Shown here: positions 7,945 to 16,920 of the stretch, piece after piece
How the letters are laid out: each line of letters begins with the position of its first letter
How positions within the stretch are numbered: the stretch's first letter is position 1
Origin: DATFFO01 sp963744905
GTDB lineage: Bacteria; Actinomycetota; Acidimicrobiia; Spongiisociales; ZC4RG35
Length of the DNA stretch: 64,000 nt
Assembly: GCA_963744905.1 (NCBI GenBank)
Contig: CAVUUV010000002.1
Coordinates: forward strand, 124,001 to 188,000
Reading direction: 5' to 3'
Program-made: the position numbers and the translations under genes
Notes under the pieces: model-generated
Seen by the model: only the letters and a program-made list of their open reading frames with translations
What the model was told of the DNA's origin: nothing
Database searches by the model: none

Positions 7945-9636
7945 TCAGCCGGAGCCGATGCTCACCGGGACAGGCTTGACGGCCGAGGCGGTGGCGTCCT
8001 TGGCGTGATAGCTGGATCGAACCAAGGGGCCGGATTCGACGTGGGCGATGCCGATCGCCTCGCCGAAGCTCTTGTAGCGGGCGAACTCGTCGGGATGGAC
8101 GTATCTGTGGATGGGACGGTGACGGGCGGTGGGCCGCAGGTACTGCCCGATGGTGATGATGTCCACCCCCACGGCCCGCAGATCGGCCAGGGCGCCCAGT
8201 ACCTCGTGCTCTTCCTCACCCATCCCCACGATCAGACCCGACTTGGTCAGTCCCTCCGGGTACATCTGCTTGGCCCGCCACAGCAGGGCGAGAGAGCGGC
8301 CGTAGTTGGCCGATGTGCGGATGTCGCGCTGCAGACGCAACACGGTTTCGGTGTTGTGGTTCAGCACCTCGGGGTGAGCGGCCATGAGCGTTTCCAGTGC
8401 CTCCCGGTCTCCCTTGAAGTCGGGGATCAGCACCTCGATGTCGGTGCCCGGGGAGCTGCGCCGGCTCTCGACGATGGTCCGGGCGAAGATTCCCGCTCCC
8501 CCGTCGGTCAGATCATCCCGGTTCACGCTGGTTATGACGGCATGGCTCAGGTTCATGGAGGCGATCGCCTCGGCTGCCCGGAACGGCTCCAGCACATCGA
8601 ACTCGGTGGGTTTCCCGGTCAGGACATTGCAGAACGAGCAGGCCCTGGTGCAGGTATCGCCCAGGATCATCAGGGTGGCCGTCCCCATCCCCCAGCACTC
8701 GTAGATGTTGGGGCAACGGGCCTCTTCGCAAACGGTGTGCAGTGACAGGCCCCGCATCAGCTTCTTGAGCTGGATGTAGTCGTCGTCCATGTGGGCCCGC
8801 ACCTTCATCCATTCCGGTCGGGGCGGCTCTCCGGGAAGTCGGCCGTCGATCAGGACCGGCTCGGCGTTGCGGCTCTCGGGCGAGAAGGTGCCGGCCGCAA
8901 TCAGTCTGTCCACCTCGTGGTCGGGATCTCGGCGGGCCTGGCGCCGGGTGAAGGCGGCCAACTGGGTCTCCAGATCGTCATAGCCGAACTCCTCGGCGAA
9001 GGCGGGAATCACGGCCTCCACCGCTTCCTCCATCGTCACCCTCCGCCCGGCCAGTTCCGACAGGGTGGTCACCGGCCGGTCGGTGATGCCGCACGGGTTC
9101 ATCATCGAGAAGAACTTCATGTCCGGGTCCAGATTGAGAGCGAAGCCGTGCATGGTGACCTGACGCGACACCCTCACACCGATGGCCGCCACCTTGCCCC
9201 GCTCCGTCCACACGCCGGTCAGCCCCGACTCCGTCCATCCCCGCACCCCGAACCGGGCCAGGACCGATATCAGAGCCCGCTCCAGGGATCGCACGTAGGG
9301 AACGATCCGCTTGGGATCGTCCAGACCCACGATCGGGTACCCCACCAGCTGGCCGGGACCGTGGAAAGTTATGTCACCGCCGCGATCGACGTCGAACACC
9401 TCGGCCCCGGCCTCGGCCACCAGGGCGCGATCGGCCAGCAGGTTGGCGTGGTCGCCATTGCGGCCGATGGTGAACACGGGAGGATGTTCCACCAGCAGCA
9501 GGTAGTCATCACGCGAGCGGCCCCGAACCCGTCCCTCGTGGAAGGCACGCTGCAGATCCCAGGCCTCTTCGTAGGGAAGCCGGCCCAGCCAGCGGGCGCG
9601 CAGCAGGCGGGCGGGATCGATCCGGGTCGTCATCAC
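7945..9636 (-). CDS. lipBA: LipB-LipA fusion: octanoyltransferase plus lipoyl synthase
   Basis: A single 563-residue frame. Residues 1-230 are LipB: RGGDITFHGPGQLVGYP (85-101), catalytic K148 in RGKVAAIGVRV and C182 in MNPCGI. Residues about 275-563 are LipA, a radical-SAM enzyme with auxiliary cluster cysteines C303, C308 and C314 (CEEARCPNIYEC) and the SAM-cluster motif C329-x3-C333-x2-C336. LipB moves octanoate from ACP to lipoyl domains; LipA inserts the two sulfurs. These are normally separate proteins. The gene follows E3 and E2 genes on the same strand, so the enzyme sits with its substrate protein. ATG 9633, three bases inside the GTG at 9636, is an equally good start. Confidence 0.93.
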   Translation of the reverse strand: MMTTRIDPARLLRARWLGRLPYEEAWDLQRAFHEGRVRGRSRDDYLLLVEHPPVFTIGRNGDHANLLADRALVAEAGAEVFDVDRGGDITFHGPGQLVGYPIVGLDDPKRIVPYVRSLERALISVLARFGVRGWTESGLTGVWTERGKVAAIGVRVSRQVTMHGFALNLDPDMKFFSMMNPCGITDRPVTTLSELAGRRVTMEEAVEAVIPAFAEEFGYDDLETQLAAFTRRQARRDPDHEVDRLIAAGTFSPESRNAEPVLIDGRLPGEPPRPEWMKVRAHMDDDYIQLKKLMRGLSLHTVCEEARCPNIYECWGMGTATLMILGDTCTRACSFCNVLTGKPTEFDVLEPFRAAEAIASMNLSHAVITSVNRDDLTDGGAGIFARTIVESRRSSPGTDIEVLIPDFKGDREALETLMAAHPEVLNHNTETVLRLQRDIRTSANYGRSLALLWRAKQMYPEGLTKSGLIVGMGEEEHEVLGALADLRAVGVDIITIGQYLRPTARHRPIHRYVHPDEFARYKSFGEAIGIAHVESGPLVRSSYHAKDATASAVKPVPVSIGSG

Positions 9637-9688
9637 CCGAACCTATCACGGCCGCAGGGGTATTCGGACAGATCCGAAAGTCCCGTCA

Positions 9689-11203
9689 TCAGGCCAGCTC
9701 TTGTTCCCAGTCCCAGGTCTCGATGTTGTGCTTGATCCGCTGCAGGAACAGAACGGCGGTCGACCCGTCGAAGGCACGATGATCCCAGGTCAACCCCAGA
9801 TACCCGATGTGGCGGATGGCGATCATGTCTTCTCCGTCCGGTCCCGTCACCACGGCCGCCCGCTTGGAGATCGTGTCGGTGGACAGGATGCCGACGTTGG
9901 GCACGTTGATGATCGGAGCGGACATGAACGAGCCGAACGGGCCCGGGTTGGTGATGGTGAACGTGGCACCGGTCACGTCGTCGGGGTCCAGCTTTCCTGC
10001 CCTTGCCTTGTTGGCCAGCTCGCTGATTCCCCGAGCCAGGCCGACCATGCGCAGACCGTCCGAATCTCGCAGGCTGGCCACGACCAGGCCCTGCTGATCG
10101 AGGTCGATGGCCACCCCCAGATTGACGGTCCGGTGCCGGACCGATTTGCGCTCCTCCAGGAAGAAGGACGAATTGACCACCGGATAGGCCTTGAGAGCAT
10201 CGATGGTGGCGCGGGCGATGAAGGGCAGATAGGTGAGCGAGAAGCCCTCCTCTTCCTTGAAGGCGGCCTTGTGGGCCTGGCGCACCCGCTCCACCCGCTC
10301 GTAGTCCACCTCGACGGCGGTCCACACGTGGGCCGCGGTCTGCTTCGACTGGTGCATGTTCTGGGCGATCCGGACCCGGAGCCGGCTCAGCTCCACCTCC
10401 TCGGCGCCTTCCTCGGCTTCGGCCCGGGCAGGAGCAGCGGCGGGGGGCGGGGTGGGCTCTTGGGGTTGCGGTTGCGGTTGGGCCTCGGCAGGTCGCTCCT
10501 TCGGGGGAGCAGGCGCCTCTTGCGGCGCCGGTTGCTCCGGTGCCTCCGGCTGTGCGGGAGCAGCCTCTTCGCCGGCCGGGCCCGATGCGATGTATGCCTC
10601 GACATCACGACGGGTGATGCGGCCCCCCTGTCCGGTCCCCTCCACCCGGTTCAGGTCGATGTCGTTCTCCCGGGCCAGTTTGCGGACCACAGGAGACAGC
10701 AACCGGGGCTCGCCGTCGGGTGACGGCCCTCCCTCGGCTCCCCCGACCTCGGCCTCGGCTGTGGCTTCTTCCTCCAGCGCCTGGTTCTGGGACGGGGCCG
10801 CAACCTGGGGCTGGGGCTCCTCCGCCTGTTCCTCGGCCGCCGGCTCCTCCTCGGCCGGCTGTTCGGGGGCCGGCGCCTCCGCCTGCTCGGTCGGGGCTTC
10901 TTCGGTCGGGGCTTCTTCCTCTCGAGGCGGGGCTTCCTCGGCCGGTGCCGCCTCGGGCTCCTCTCCCTCTTCGCCGATGACGACCAGGTCGGTCCCCACC
11001 TCGACCGTCTCTCCCTCGTCCACCAGGATCTCGAGGACCACTCCGGAGACCGGAGACGGAACCTCGGTGTCGACCTTGTCGGTCGAGATCTCGACCAGGG
11101 CCTCGTCCTCGGAGATCGAGTCGCCGACGGACTTGGCCCATCGCAGGATGGTCCCTTCGGTAACGGTCTCGCCCAGTTGGGGCATGCTCACTCGTGTCGC
11201 CAT
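9689..11203 (-). CDS. Dihydrolipoyl acyltransferase (E2) of a 2-oxoacid dehydrogenase complex
   Basis: 504 residues. A lipoyl domain (1-78) carries the lipoylated K43 in EISTDKVDTEVPSP. A long Glu/Ala/Pro-rich linker (80-160) leads to a peripheral-subunit-binding domain (about 165-205, SPVVRKLARENDIDLNRVEG). A second Ala/Pro linker precedes the catalytic domain (about 270-504) with the active-site motif DHRAFDG near the C-terminus. Which oxoacid complex it serves (pyruvate, 2-oxoglutarate or branched-chain) cannot be decided, as no E1 is in the window; nearby acyl-CoA dehydrogenases make branched-chain catabolism possible. A GAGAGG site precedes ATG 11203. It lies 13 bases after the E3 gene. 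Confidence 0.92.
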   Translation of the reverse strand: MATRVSMPQLGETVTEGTILRWAKSVGDSISEDEALVEISTDKVDTEVPSPVSGVVLEILVDEGETVEVGTDLVVIGEEGEEPEAAPAEEAPPREEEAPTEEAPTEQAEAPAPEQPAEEEPAAEEQAEEPQPQVAAPSQNQALEEEATAEAEVGGAEGGPSPDGEPRLLSPVVRKLARENDIDLNRVEGTGQGGRITRRDVEAYIASGPAGEEAAPAQPEAPEQPAPQEAPAPPKERPAEAQPQPQPQEPTPPPAAAPARAEAEEGAEEVELSRLRVRIAQNMHQSKQTAAHVWTAVEVDYERVERVRQAHKAAFKEEEGFSLTYLPFIARATIDALKAYPVVNSSFFLEERKSVRHRTVNLGVAIDLDQQGLVVASLRDSDGLRMVGLARGISELANKARAGKLDPDDVTGATFTITNPGPFGSFMSAPIINVPNVGILSTDTISKRAAVVTGPDGEDMIAIRHIGYLGLTWDHRAFDGSTAVLFLQRIKHNIETWDWEQELA

Positions 11204-11216
11204 GTTCTCTTACCTC

Positions 11217-12587
11217 TCAATGCAGGCTGCGGCCGGCGGCGGTGAGCAAGGTCTCACCCACCGCCTCGGAAAGTGTTGGATGGGCGTGGACGAAGGCGGC
11301 CGCTTCGGATGGGAGGGCCTCCCAACCCACGGCGTACATCAACTCGTGGATCATCTCCCCCGCTTGCGGCCCGACGATGGAGGCGCCCACGATGGGTCCG
11401 TCCTTTTCCACCACCACTTTCACGGAGCCTCGATTCTGGCCCATGATGGCGGCCCGGCCGATTCCACCAAAGCCATGCGAGTAGGTCTCGACCTCCAAAC
11501 CTGCTTCGGCCGCCTGGGCCTCGTTGTAGCCCACCTCGGCCACCTCGGGATGGGTGTAGGTGACCCTGGGTATCGCTCTGTAATCCACCGGCTCGGCTCG
11601 GCCGGTGCCGATGTGGGTCACGGCGGCCATCCCCTCGGCGAAGCCGGCATGAGCCAGTTGAGGGGTACCTGCCACGATGTCACCGACGGCATAGAGCGAG
11701 GAGTCGGCGGTCTGCATCGTCGCCCTGTCCACGACCACGAACCCTCGATCCGTCTCGGCCGATGTGGTTTCGAGACCGACATCGTCGGTGTTGGGGCCCC
11801 GCCCGACAGCCATCAGGACCACGTCCACCTCCACCGACTCGTCCCCGAAGGGAACCACCACCGATGAGGCGCCCAGCTTGGGAGGGTCCACTCCGATGCC
11901 CGTGTGGAATCTGACTCCCCGCCTGCCCAGTTGGCGCTCCAGTTCCTTGGCGATACCGGCGTCGGTGCCGGGAATGATCTGATCCATGACCTCGAAGACG
12001 TGAACCTCGGAACCGAAATCGGCCAGCATCGAGGCGAACTCACACCCGATCACTCCTCCGCCGACGATGGCCACCCGATCAGGGCGAGAGGGCCAATCGA
12101 GAGCGTGATTTGATGTGACGATCCGGGTCCCGTCGACGTCGTAACCGGGAATGGAGCGAGGGTGCGATCCCGAGGCGAGGATCACCGACCGTCCCTCCAC
12201 CCGCCTCTCACCCTCATCGGTGTCGACCACCACTGCATTGGGGCCGTCCAGGCGCCCGTAGCCGGAGATGACCTCCACCTTGCGCTGTTTGAGAAGCCCT
12301 TCCAGGCCTCGCACCCGGGCCTCCACGGTCTTCTGTTTGCGCTCCAGAGCCGCATCCCAGTCCAGCTCCGGTTCTCCTGCCAGCACGCCGAAGTCGGAGG
12401 CGTGTTTGACGGTGGAGTAGACCTCGGCCACATAGAGCCATTGCTTGGCAGGTATACAGCCCCGTATCAGGCAGGTGCCCCCGGGGCGCTCTTCGTCGAC
12501 GAGAGCCACGTCGAGCCCGAAGTGGTGGGCGTAGAGAGCGGCGGCATAGCCACCCGGGCCTCCGCCCACGACGACGATGTCATACAC
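11217..12587 (-). CDS. lpdA: Dihydrolipoyl dehydrogenase (E3)
   Basis: 456 residues. The FAD-binding GGGPGGYAAA (8-17) is followed by the redox disulfide C39/C44 in GGTCLIRGCIPAK. The NAD site is GGGVIGCEFASML, and the dimer-interface His-Glu pair is in HAHPTLSE near the C-terminus. It reoxidises the dihydrolipoyl arm of the adjacent E2. I chose GTG 12587 because AGGAAAGG lies nine bases upstream; a GTG at 12614 would add nine residues without that site. First gene of the E3-E2-LipBA run. Confidence 0.92.
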   Translation of the reverse strand: MYDIVVVGGGPGGYAAALYAHHFGLDVALVDEERPGGTCLIRGCIPAKQWLYVAEVYSTVKHASDFGVLAGEPELDWDAALERKQKTVEARVRGLEGLLKQRKVEVISGYGRLDGPNAVVVDTDEGERRVEGRSVILASGSHPRSIPGYDVDGTRIVTSNHALDWPSRPDRVAIVGGGVIGCEFASMLADFGSEVHVFEVMDQIIPGTDAGIAKELERQLGRRGVRFHTGIGVDPPKLGASSVVVPFGDESVEVDVVLMAVGRGPNTDDVGLETTSAETDRGFVVVDRATMQTADSSLYAVGDIVAGTPQLAHAGFAEGMAAVTHIGTGRAEPVDYRAIPRVTYTHPEVAEVGYNEAQAAEAGLEVETYSHGFGGIGRAAIMGQNRGSVKVVVEKDGPIVGASIVGPQAGEMIHELMYAVGWEALPSEAAAFVHAHPTLSEAVGETLLTAAGRSLH

Positions 12588-12639
12588 GAGTTGATGCCTT
12601 TCCTGAAGCTGCACCCGAGCCTAGTGGGTGCCGTGATGG

Positions 12640-12873
12640 TCAAACGATGGGAGGGGTGTGCCTGTTCGGACTCACGGGCCTGAAACCACGATTGGCGGCC
12701 TCGGCTACCGAATCGGGCCCGAAGCTCTGTATCAGGTTCTTGGCTACGAGGTCGTCCGTCTCGACCCTGCGCTCCAGGCTCTGGAACTGCTCTGGATCGT
12801 CGCAGTCATATAGCCGCATCGTGTCTCGCGCTCCCAGGAAGCGAAAGTCCTCGAATCGCTTCAGCCGGCCCAC
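12640..12873 (-). CDS. Small hypothetical protein
   Basis: 77 residues beginning VGRLKRFEDFRFLG, rich in charged residues, with YDCDDPEQFQSLERRVETDD in the middle and a proline-ended tail (TPPIV). No export signal or known motif. The GTG start overlaps the zinc-ribbon gene's stop (TAGTG), with GGAGG seven bases upstream, so the pair is co-translated. A longer frame to 12930 exists but would overlap the upstream gene more. Function unknown. Confidence 0.55.
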   Translation of the reverse strand: MGRLKRFEDFRFLGARDTMRLYDCDDPEQFQSLERRVETDDLVAKNLIQSFGPDSVAEAANRGFRPVSPNRHTPPIV

Positions 12874-13211
12874 TACTCCCCCTCCGGGGTTTCCTGGCCG
12901 GTCTCGACCTCGGCCGAACACATCGGACAAACCGCTACGGCGATGTCACCGACGATGAACGTGTAGCCGCACTCGGGGCATTCGACTTTGGGGGAGGGGG
13001 TATCGGGCGGCGGGGGCGGTTGGGGAGCAGCCACACCTCCGCCTTCGGGGCCGCCGGTTGGCGGCATCGATCCGGGGGGTGGAGCCCCGCCCGGGCCTCC
13101 CGCACCCGGTCGGGCGCGAACCATGTTCACTGATCCGCAAACGGGGCAGGAGAACCGTCCTTCTCCCGGCACATCGAACTGAGTTCGGCAGGCTCCGCAT
13201 CGAACGATCAC
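12873..13211 (-). CDS. Zinc-ribbon protein with two CxxC pairs at each end
   Basis: 112 residues. The N-terminal ribbon is VRCGACRTQFDVPGEGRFSC with PVCGSVN (two CxxC pairs); a Pro/Gly-rich linker follows; the C-terminal ribbon is VECPECGYTFIVG with CPMC. GTG 13211 is preferred because AGGAGG lies nine bases upstream and the predicted domain begins there; longer in-frame starts would overlap the neighbouring gene region. Probably a small metal-binding scaffold; no specific role can be assigned. Confidence 0.65.
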   Translation of the reverse strand: MIVRCGACRTQFDVPGEGRFSCPVCGSVNMVRARPGAGGPGGAPPPGSMPPTGGPEGGGVAAPQPPPPPDTPSPKVECPECGYTFIVGDIAVAVCPMCSAEVETGQETPEGE

Positions 13212-13269
13212 GCCTGATCGCCTCCTCTTTCGGTCTTGGTTGAAATTCTGTCCATCACGGTCTCGATCT

Positions 13270-13773
13270 CTACCCGGTCGGTCCGCCGGCGTCGTCACTC
13301 TGCTCGACCTGACTCTGCTCGACCGGGCTTTGCTCGACCTGACTCTGCTCGACCTGCTCGCCCACCGCCCCGATCGACATCAGGTAGTCGGCTTCGAGCC
13401 GGAGGACCGCAGCGACGTCATCACGATCGTAGGTGACCCCGTTCACCTGGGCGATCTGACTGGTTATGTAGTCGATAGATGCATCTGATCCCCCTGCCAC
13501 CGTCTCGACCGGGTTGCGACGGTCTTTCTGGGCCAGTCCTTGCAGGTAATGGACCTCCCATTCGATGATCCGCAGCACATCGGGCTTGCGCAGTCTCTGG
13601 GCCACCTCCGGGTCGAGACGGGCCGTGATGAACCGGACCGCATCCGAGATCACATAGGTCGGCGCAGAGCCCTGGGGCCGACGCTTGGCCTCCTGCCATA
13701 CCATCGCCCCCACCGCCAGGAGCAGGGCGGCGGCCAGCAGCGCCACCAGCGCCACCAGGCTGGCTCCGCTCAT
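13270..13773 (-). CDS. Membrane-anchored protein with VEQSQ repeat tail
   Basis: 167 residues. An N-terminal membrane helix (about 3-25, GASLVALVALLAAALLLAVGA) is followed by a helical domain (SDAVRFITARLDPEVAQRLR, VEVHYLQGL-like segment, TSQIAQVNGVTYDRDDVAAV). The tail has near-repeats of five residues (VEQSQ/VEQSP, four copies), encoded by a 15-base tandem repeat around 13300-13355. ATG 13773 overlaps the stop of the acyl-CoA dehydrogenase gene (ATGA), which fixes the start. The family is not recognised. Confidence 0.65.
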   Translation of the reverse strand: MSGASLVALVALLAAALLLAVGAMVWQEAKRRPQGSAPTYVISDAVRFITARLDPEVAQRLRKPDVLRIIEWEVHYLQGLAQKDRRNPVETVAGGSDASIDYITSQIAQVNGVTYDRDDVAAVLRLEADYLMSIGAVGEQVEQSQVEQSPVEQSQVEQSDDAGGPTG

Positions 13774-14888
13774 GCGATCCCGAGTGCGGTGGCCAGCCGG
13801 CGCCGATGCTGGACAGGACCGCCGAAGAGGAGCTCGGAGCTCTTGGCCCTCTTCAGATAGAGGTGGGCATCGTGCTCCCATGTGAACCCGATGCCGCCGT
13901 GGATCTGGATCGTGTCGGCCGCACAGCGGAAGTACGCCTCCGAACAGAAGGACTTGGCCAGGGGTGCGGCCACGGCCACCTCTTCGGGGTCATGGTCGAT
14001 GGCTGCCACCAGGTGGTAGGCGGCCGACTTGGCGGATTCGACCGCCACCAGCATGTCGGCACACATGTGCTTGATCGCCTGGAAGGAGCCGATCGGCCGT
14101 CCGAACTGGTAACGACTCTTGGCGTAGGCGACCGACATGTCCAGACACGCCTGCGCCCCACCCACCTGCTCCATGGCCAGGAACGCCACCGCCCGGTTCC
14201 GGACCTCGTCGAGAGCCGCGTTCGCATCGTCCGAGCCCTCCCCCAGCCTGGTGGCGGGGGCCGCATCGAACGCCACCGTGGCCAGGGGGCGGGTCAGGTC
14301 CATGACGTCGAGGGCGCTGACAGCGACGCCGGAGGCCTCCGGCTCGACCACGAACACCCCGGATCTACCTTCGCTGTCGGCCGTGACCAGCAACCGGTCG
14401 GCGGTGGCGCCGTTGATCACGTACGACTTCACCCCCGTCAGGCTCCACTGCCCGTCGCCGTCTTCTGCCGCTCGGGTGGGAGAGGCCTCGGAAGCATCGG
14501 GCTCCCCATCCGTCATGGCCACCGCCACGGTCATCGAGCCGTCGACGATCGACGACAGAAGCCGGGCCTGCTGTTCGTCGGTCCCCAGGGAGGCGATCAG
14601 AGGAGCGGCCATGACCACCGTGGGGAGGAAGGGCGACGGGTAGAGGGTGCGACCCATCTCCTCGCCCATCACCGCCAGCTCGCCGAAGCCATATCCGCCT
14701 CCACCGTGGTCGGTGGAGATGGCCATCCCCAGCCAGCCGAGATCGCCCAGCTCTTTCCACTGGTCGGCGTCGAAGCCGGGCTCGGACTCCATGATCCGGC
14801 GCACCTCATCGAGCGGGGCCCGCTCGTCCAGCCATTGCCTCACGTAGCGGCGCAGCTCATCTTGCTCGTCGGTGAAGGACACGCTCAT
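13770..14888 (-). CDS. Acyl-CoA dehydrogenase
   Basis: 372 residues with the usual three-part layout: N-terminal helices (1-115), beta domain (115-215) and C-terminal helices (215-372). YAKSRYQFGRPIGSFQAIKH is the C-terminal signature, and the acidic residue in GGIGFTWEHD is the likely catalytic base. It is an FAD enzyme that desaturates acyl-CoA thioesters, passing electrons to ETF. Probably in one unit with the larger paralogue upstream, although a repeat element lies between. Substrate unknown. Confidence 0.88.
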   Translation of the reverse strand: MSVSFTDEQDELRRYVRQWLDERAPLDEVRRIMESEPGFDADQWKELGDLGWLGMAISTDHGGGGYGFGELAVMGEEMGRTLYPSPFLPTVVMAAPLIASLGTDEQQARLLSSIVDGSMTVAVAMTDGEPDASEASPTRAAEDGDGQWSLTGVKSYVINGATADRLLVTADSEGRSGVFVVEPEASGVAVSALDVMDLTRPLATVAFDAAPATRLGEGSDDANAALDEVRNRAVAFLAMEQVGGAQACLDMSVAYAKSRYQFGRPIGSFQAIKHMCADMLVAVESAKSAAYHLVAAIDHDPEEVAVAAPLAKSFCSEAYFRCAADTIQIHGGIGFTWEHDAHLYLKRAKSSELLFGGPVQHRRRLATALGIA

Positions 14889-14962
14889 AGCCGCGACGGT
14901 ACCTGCCCGCTCCCCCGACCACCATTCACCCCGTCACCCCCACGGATCCCGACCCGGGCCGG

Positions 14963-15110
14963 GGCCGTTCTTTGGACGCTCACGAACGGCCGCTGCCTTC
15001 TTTGGACCGTCACCATCGCTATGCGTTCCCCACGGTCCAAAGAAGCGTTAGAGCGTTCCCCAGCGTCCAAAGAAGCGTTAGAGCGTTCCCCAGCGTCCAA
15101 AGAAGCGACT
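14963..15110. repeat. Intergenic hairpin repeat family A, copy 1
   Basis: Inverted units built on TTCTTTGGAC and its complement GTCCAAAGAA, joined by GAACG/CGTTC arms and a central CATCGCTATG. The right side expands into a 30-base direct repeat (GTCCAAAGAAGCGTTAGAGC and following). The element ends one base before the stop codon of the minus-strand gene at 15112. Related copies are at 26173-26281 and 36890-36968, where the central motif is in the opposite orientation (CATAGCGATG). It may act as a transcription end or mRNA-stabilising hairpin. Confidence 0.8.
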
Positions 15111-15111
15111 C

Positions 15112-16896
15112 TCAGAAGGCCTCCTCGGGGAGCTCCATCAGGGAGCCATCCTCCTCGGCGGTGGCCTGACGGCGGGCGGCCACCGCGGCCGCGACGTCGC
15201 GGATGAAGAAACGGGCCGAGGCCACCTTCCCCCGGTGGAAAGGAGAGGCATCGGCCTCGGGGAGAGCGATCTCGGCATGCACCAGCAACTGCCAGGCGAT
15301 GACCACCTCCGCCATCGACTCCAGCAGGGCGTTGGTGTGCAGGCCCACCTCGTAGATCCGGGTGGCCTGTCCTTCCATGGCCGCCATCAGGTCCTCGACC
15401 ATCAACCCCAGCTGCGCCTGGACGTCGTCGATGACCTTGCCCAGCAGAGCTCGCTCTTCCGCCAGCGGGTCGCCCTCGGCTCCGCCCTTGACGAACTCCG
15501 TGATGTCGGACGCCACCGCGGCCAGGGTCTGGCCCCGGTCGCGGGCGATCTTGCGGAAGAAGAGATCCATGGCCTGGATGCCGGTCGTCCCCTCGTACAG
15601 CGTGTCGATCTTGGCGTCGCGGATGTACTGCTCGATGGGATAGTCCTGGAGGAAGCCCGAACCGCCCAGCACCTGCAGGGACGTGGCCAGCAGCTCATAG
15701 GCCTTTTCCGAGGAGTAGCCCTTCACCAGGGGGAGCAACAGATCTACACGCTTGTCCCAGCCCGCCTCCGGCTCCAGGAGAGCCATGTCCTGACACCAGG
15801 CGGCGTACATCCACAGCGACCTCAAGCCCTCGGCATAGGCCTTCTGGGTCATGAGCATGCGGCGAACATCGGGATGGCGGATGATGCGCACCCGGGGTGC
15901 CGTCTTGTCGGTCATCTGGGCCATGTCGGGACCCTGGACCCGCTCCCTGGCGTACTCCAGGGCATTCAGATAGCCCGTCGACAGAGTGGCGGCCGACTTG
16001 GTGCCGATCGTCATCCGGGCATGCTCGATCACCCGGAACATCTGGCGGATGCCGTCGTGGACGCCGCCCAGGAGGTAGCCCACGGCAGGTCGCTCCATGC
16101 CGAAGGTGAGCTCGCAGGTAGTGGAGCCTTTGAGGCCCATCTTCTTCTCCACGCCGGTGGCGACCACACCGTTTCGCTCACCCAGCGTTCCGTCCTCGTC
16201 GACCAGGTACTTGGGAACGATGAACAGTGACAGGCCCTTGGTACCAGGGCCTGCCCCCTCGGGGCGGGCCAGGACCAGGTGGACGATGTTCTCGGCGGCG
16301 TCGTGCTCACCGCTCGTGATGAAGCGCTTGACACCTTCCAGGTGGTAGGTGAGGCCGTCGACATGGACGGCTTTGGTGGTGCCGGCCCCGACATCGGATC
16401 CTGCGTCGGGCTCGGTGAGCACCATCGTGCCCCCCCAGTTCTTCTCCACCATCATCCGGGCCAGCTCACGTTGGGAGGGAGTGCCCTCTTCGTGAACCAC
16501 CCGGGCGAAGAGCGCTCCACCTCCATAGAAGACCGCGGTCGGGTTGGCTCCCAACAGCAGCTCCTGGGTCGCCCAAAACACCGTCGGCGGCACCTCGAAC
16601 CCTCCCAGATCCTCGGGCGCACCCAGCCTGGTCCATCCGGCCTCGTGACCCTTGGCCAGACTGTCCTTGAGGCCCTGAGGAAGCCGAACCTCCCCGTTGT
16701 CGAGCACCAGAGGTGTGCGATCCGCCTCCACGAAGGAAGCAGCCCAGTCCTCCCGGGCGAAGCGGTCCAGCTCGCGCAGCAGGTCCATCACGGTGGTCCG
16801 GTCCATCCCCGCCCAGCGATCGAGGTGCTGGTCGATATGGTGAACCTCGAACAGATTGAACTCTAGGTCGGCCAGGTTGGACCTGTAATGGCTCAT
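15112..16896 (-). CDS. Large acyl-CoA dehydrogenase with C-terminal extension
   Basis: 594 residues, longer than the usual 380 because of an extra C-terminal domain (about 470-594). FAD/substrate motifs include VLTEPDAGSDVGAGTT (158-173) and RFITSGEHDA. The catalytic Glu is in the signature DTLYEGTTGIQAMDL (about 441-455), typical of the long FadE-like group. It probably oxidises long or bulky acyl-CoAs. AGGAGAGG lies before ATG 16896. It is transcribed away from the TetR gene, with a palindromic operator between them. Confidence 0.9.
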   Translation of the reverse strand: MSHYRSNLADLEFNLFEVHHIDQHLDRWAGMDRTTVMDLLRELDRFAREDWAASFVEADRTPLVLDNGEVRLPQGLKDSLAKGHEAGWTRLGAPEDLGGFEVPPTVFWATQELLLGANPTAVFYGGGALFARVVHEEGTPSQRELARMMVEKNWGGTMVLTEPDAGSDVGAGTTKAVHVDGLTYHLEGVKRFITSGEHDAAENIVHLVLARPEGAGPGTKGLSLFIVPKYLVDEDGTLGERNGVVATGVEKKMGLKGSTTCELTFGMERPAVGYLLGGVHDGIRQMFRVIEHARMTIGTKSAATLSTGYLNALEYARERVQGPDMAQMTDKTAPRVRIIRHPDVRRMLMTQKAYAEGLRSLWMYAAWCQDMALLEPEAGWDKRVDLLLPLVKGYSSEKAYELLATSLQVLGGSGFLQDYPIEQYIRDAKIDTLYEGTTGIQAMDLFFRKIARDRGQTLAAVASDITEFVKGGAEGDPLAEERALLGKVIDDVQAQLGLMVEDLMAAMEGQATRIYEVGLHTNALLESMAEVVIAWQLLVHAEIALPEADASPFHRGKVASARFFIRDVAAAVAARRQATAEEDGSLMELPEEAF

Positions 16897-16920
16897 GATC
16901 GCCTCTCCTGGTAGATGACT

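Noticed and set aside
10356..11867. 503-residue plus-strand frame opposite the E2 linker
   Set aside because: Ser/Gly/Ala runs mirror the Ala/Pro/Glu linker of E2; no independent evidence of coding.
14963..15110. CRISPR-like array (30-base periodic repeat)
   Set aside because: Only two to three units, no unique spacers between them, and the same sequence occurs as a hairpin element elsewhere.
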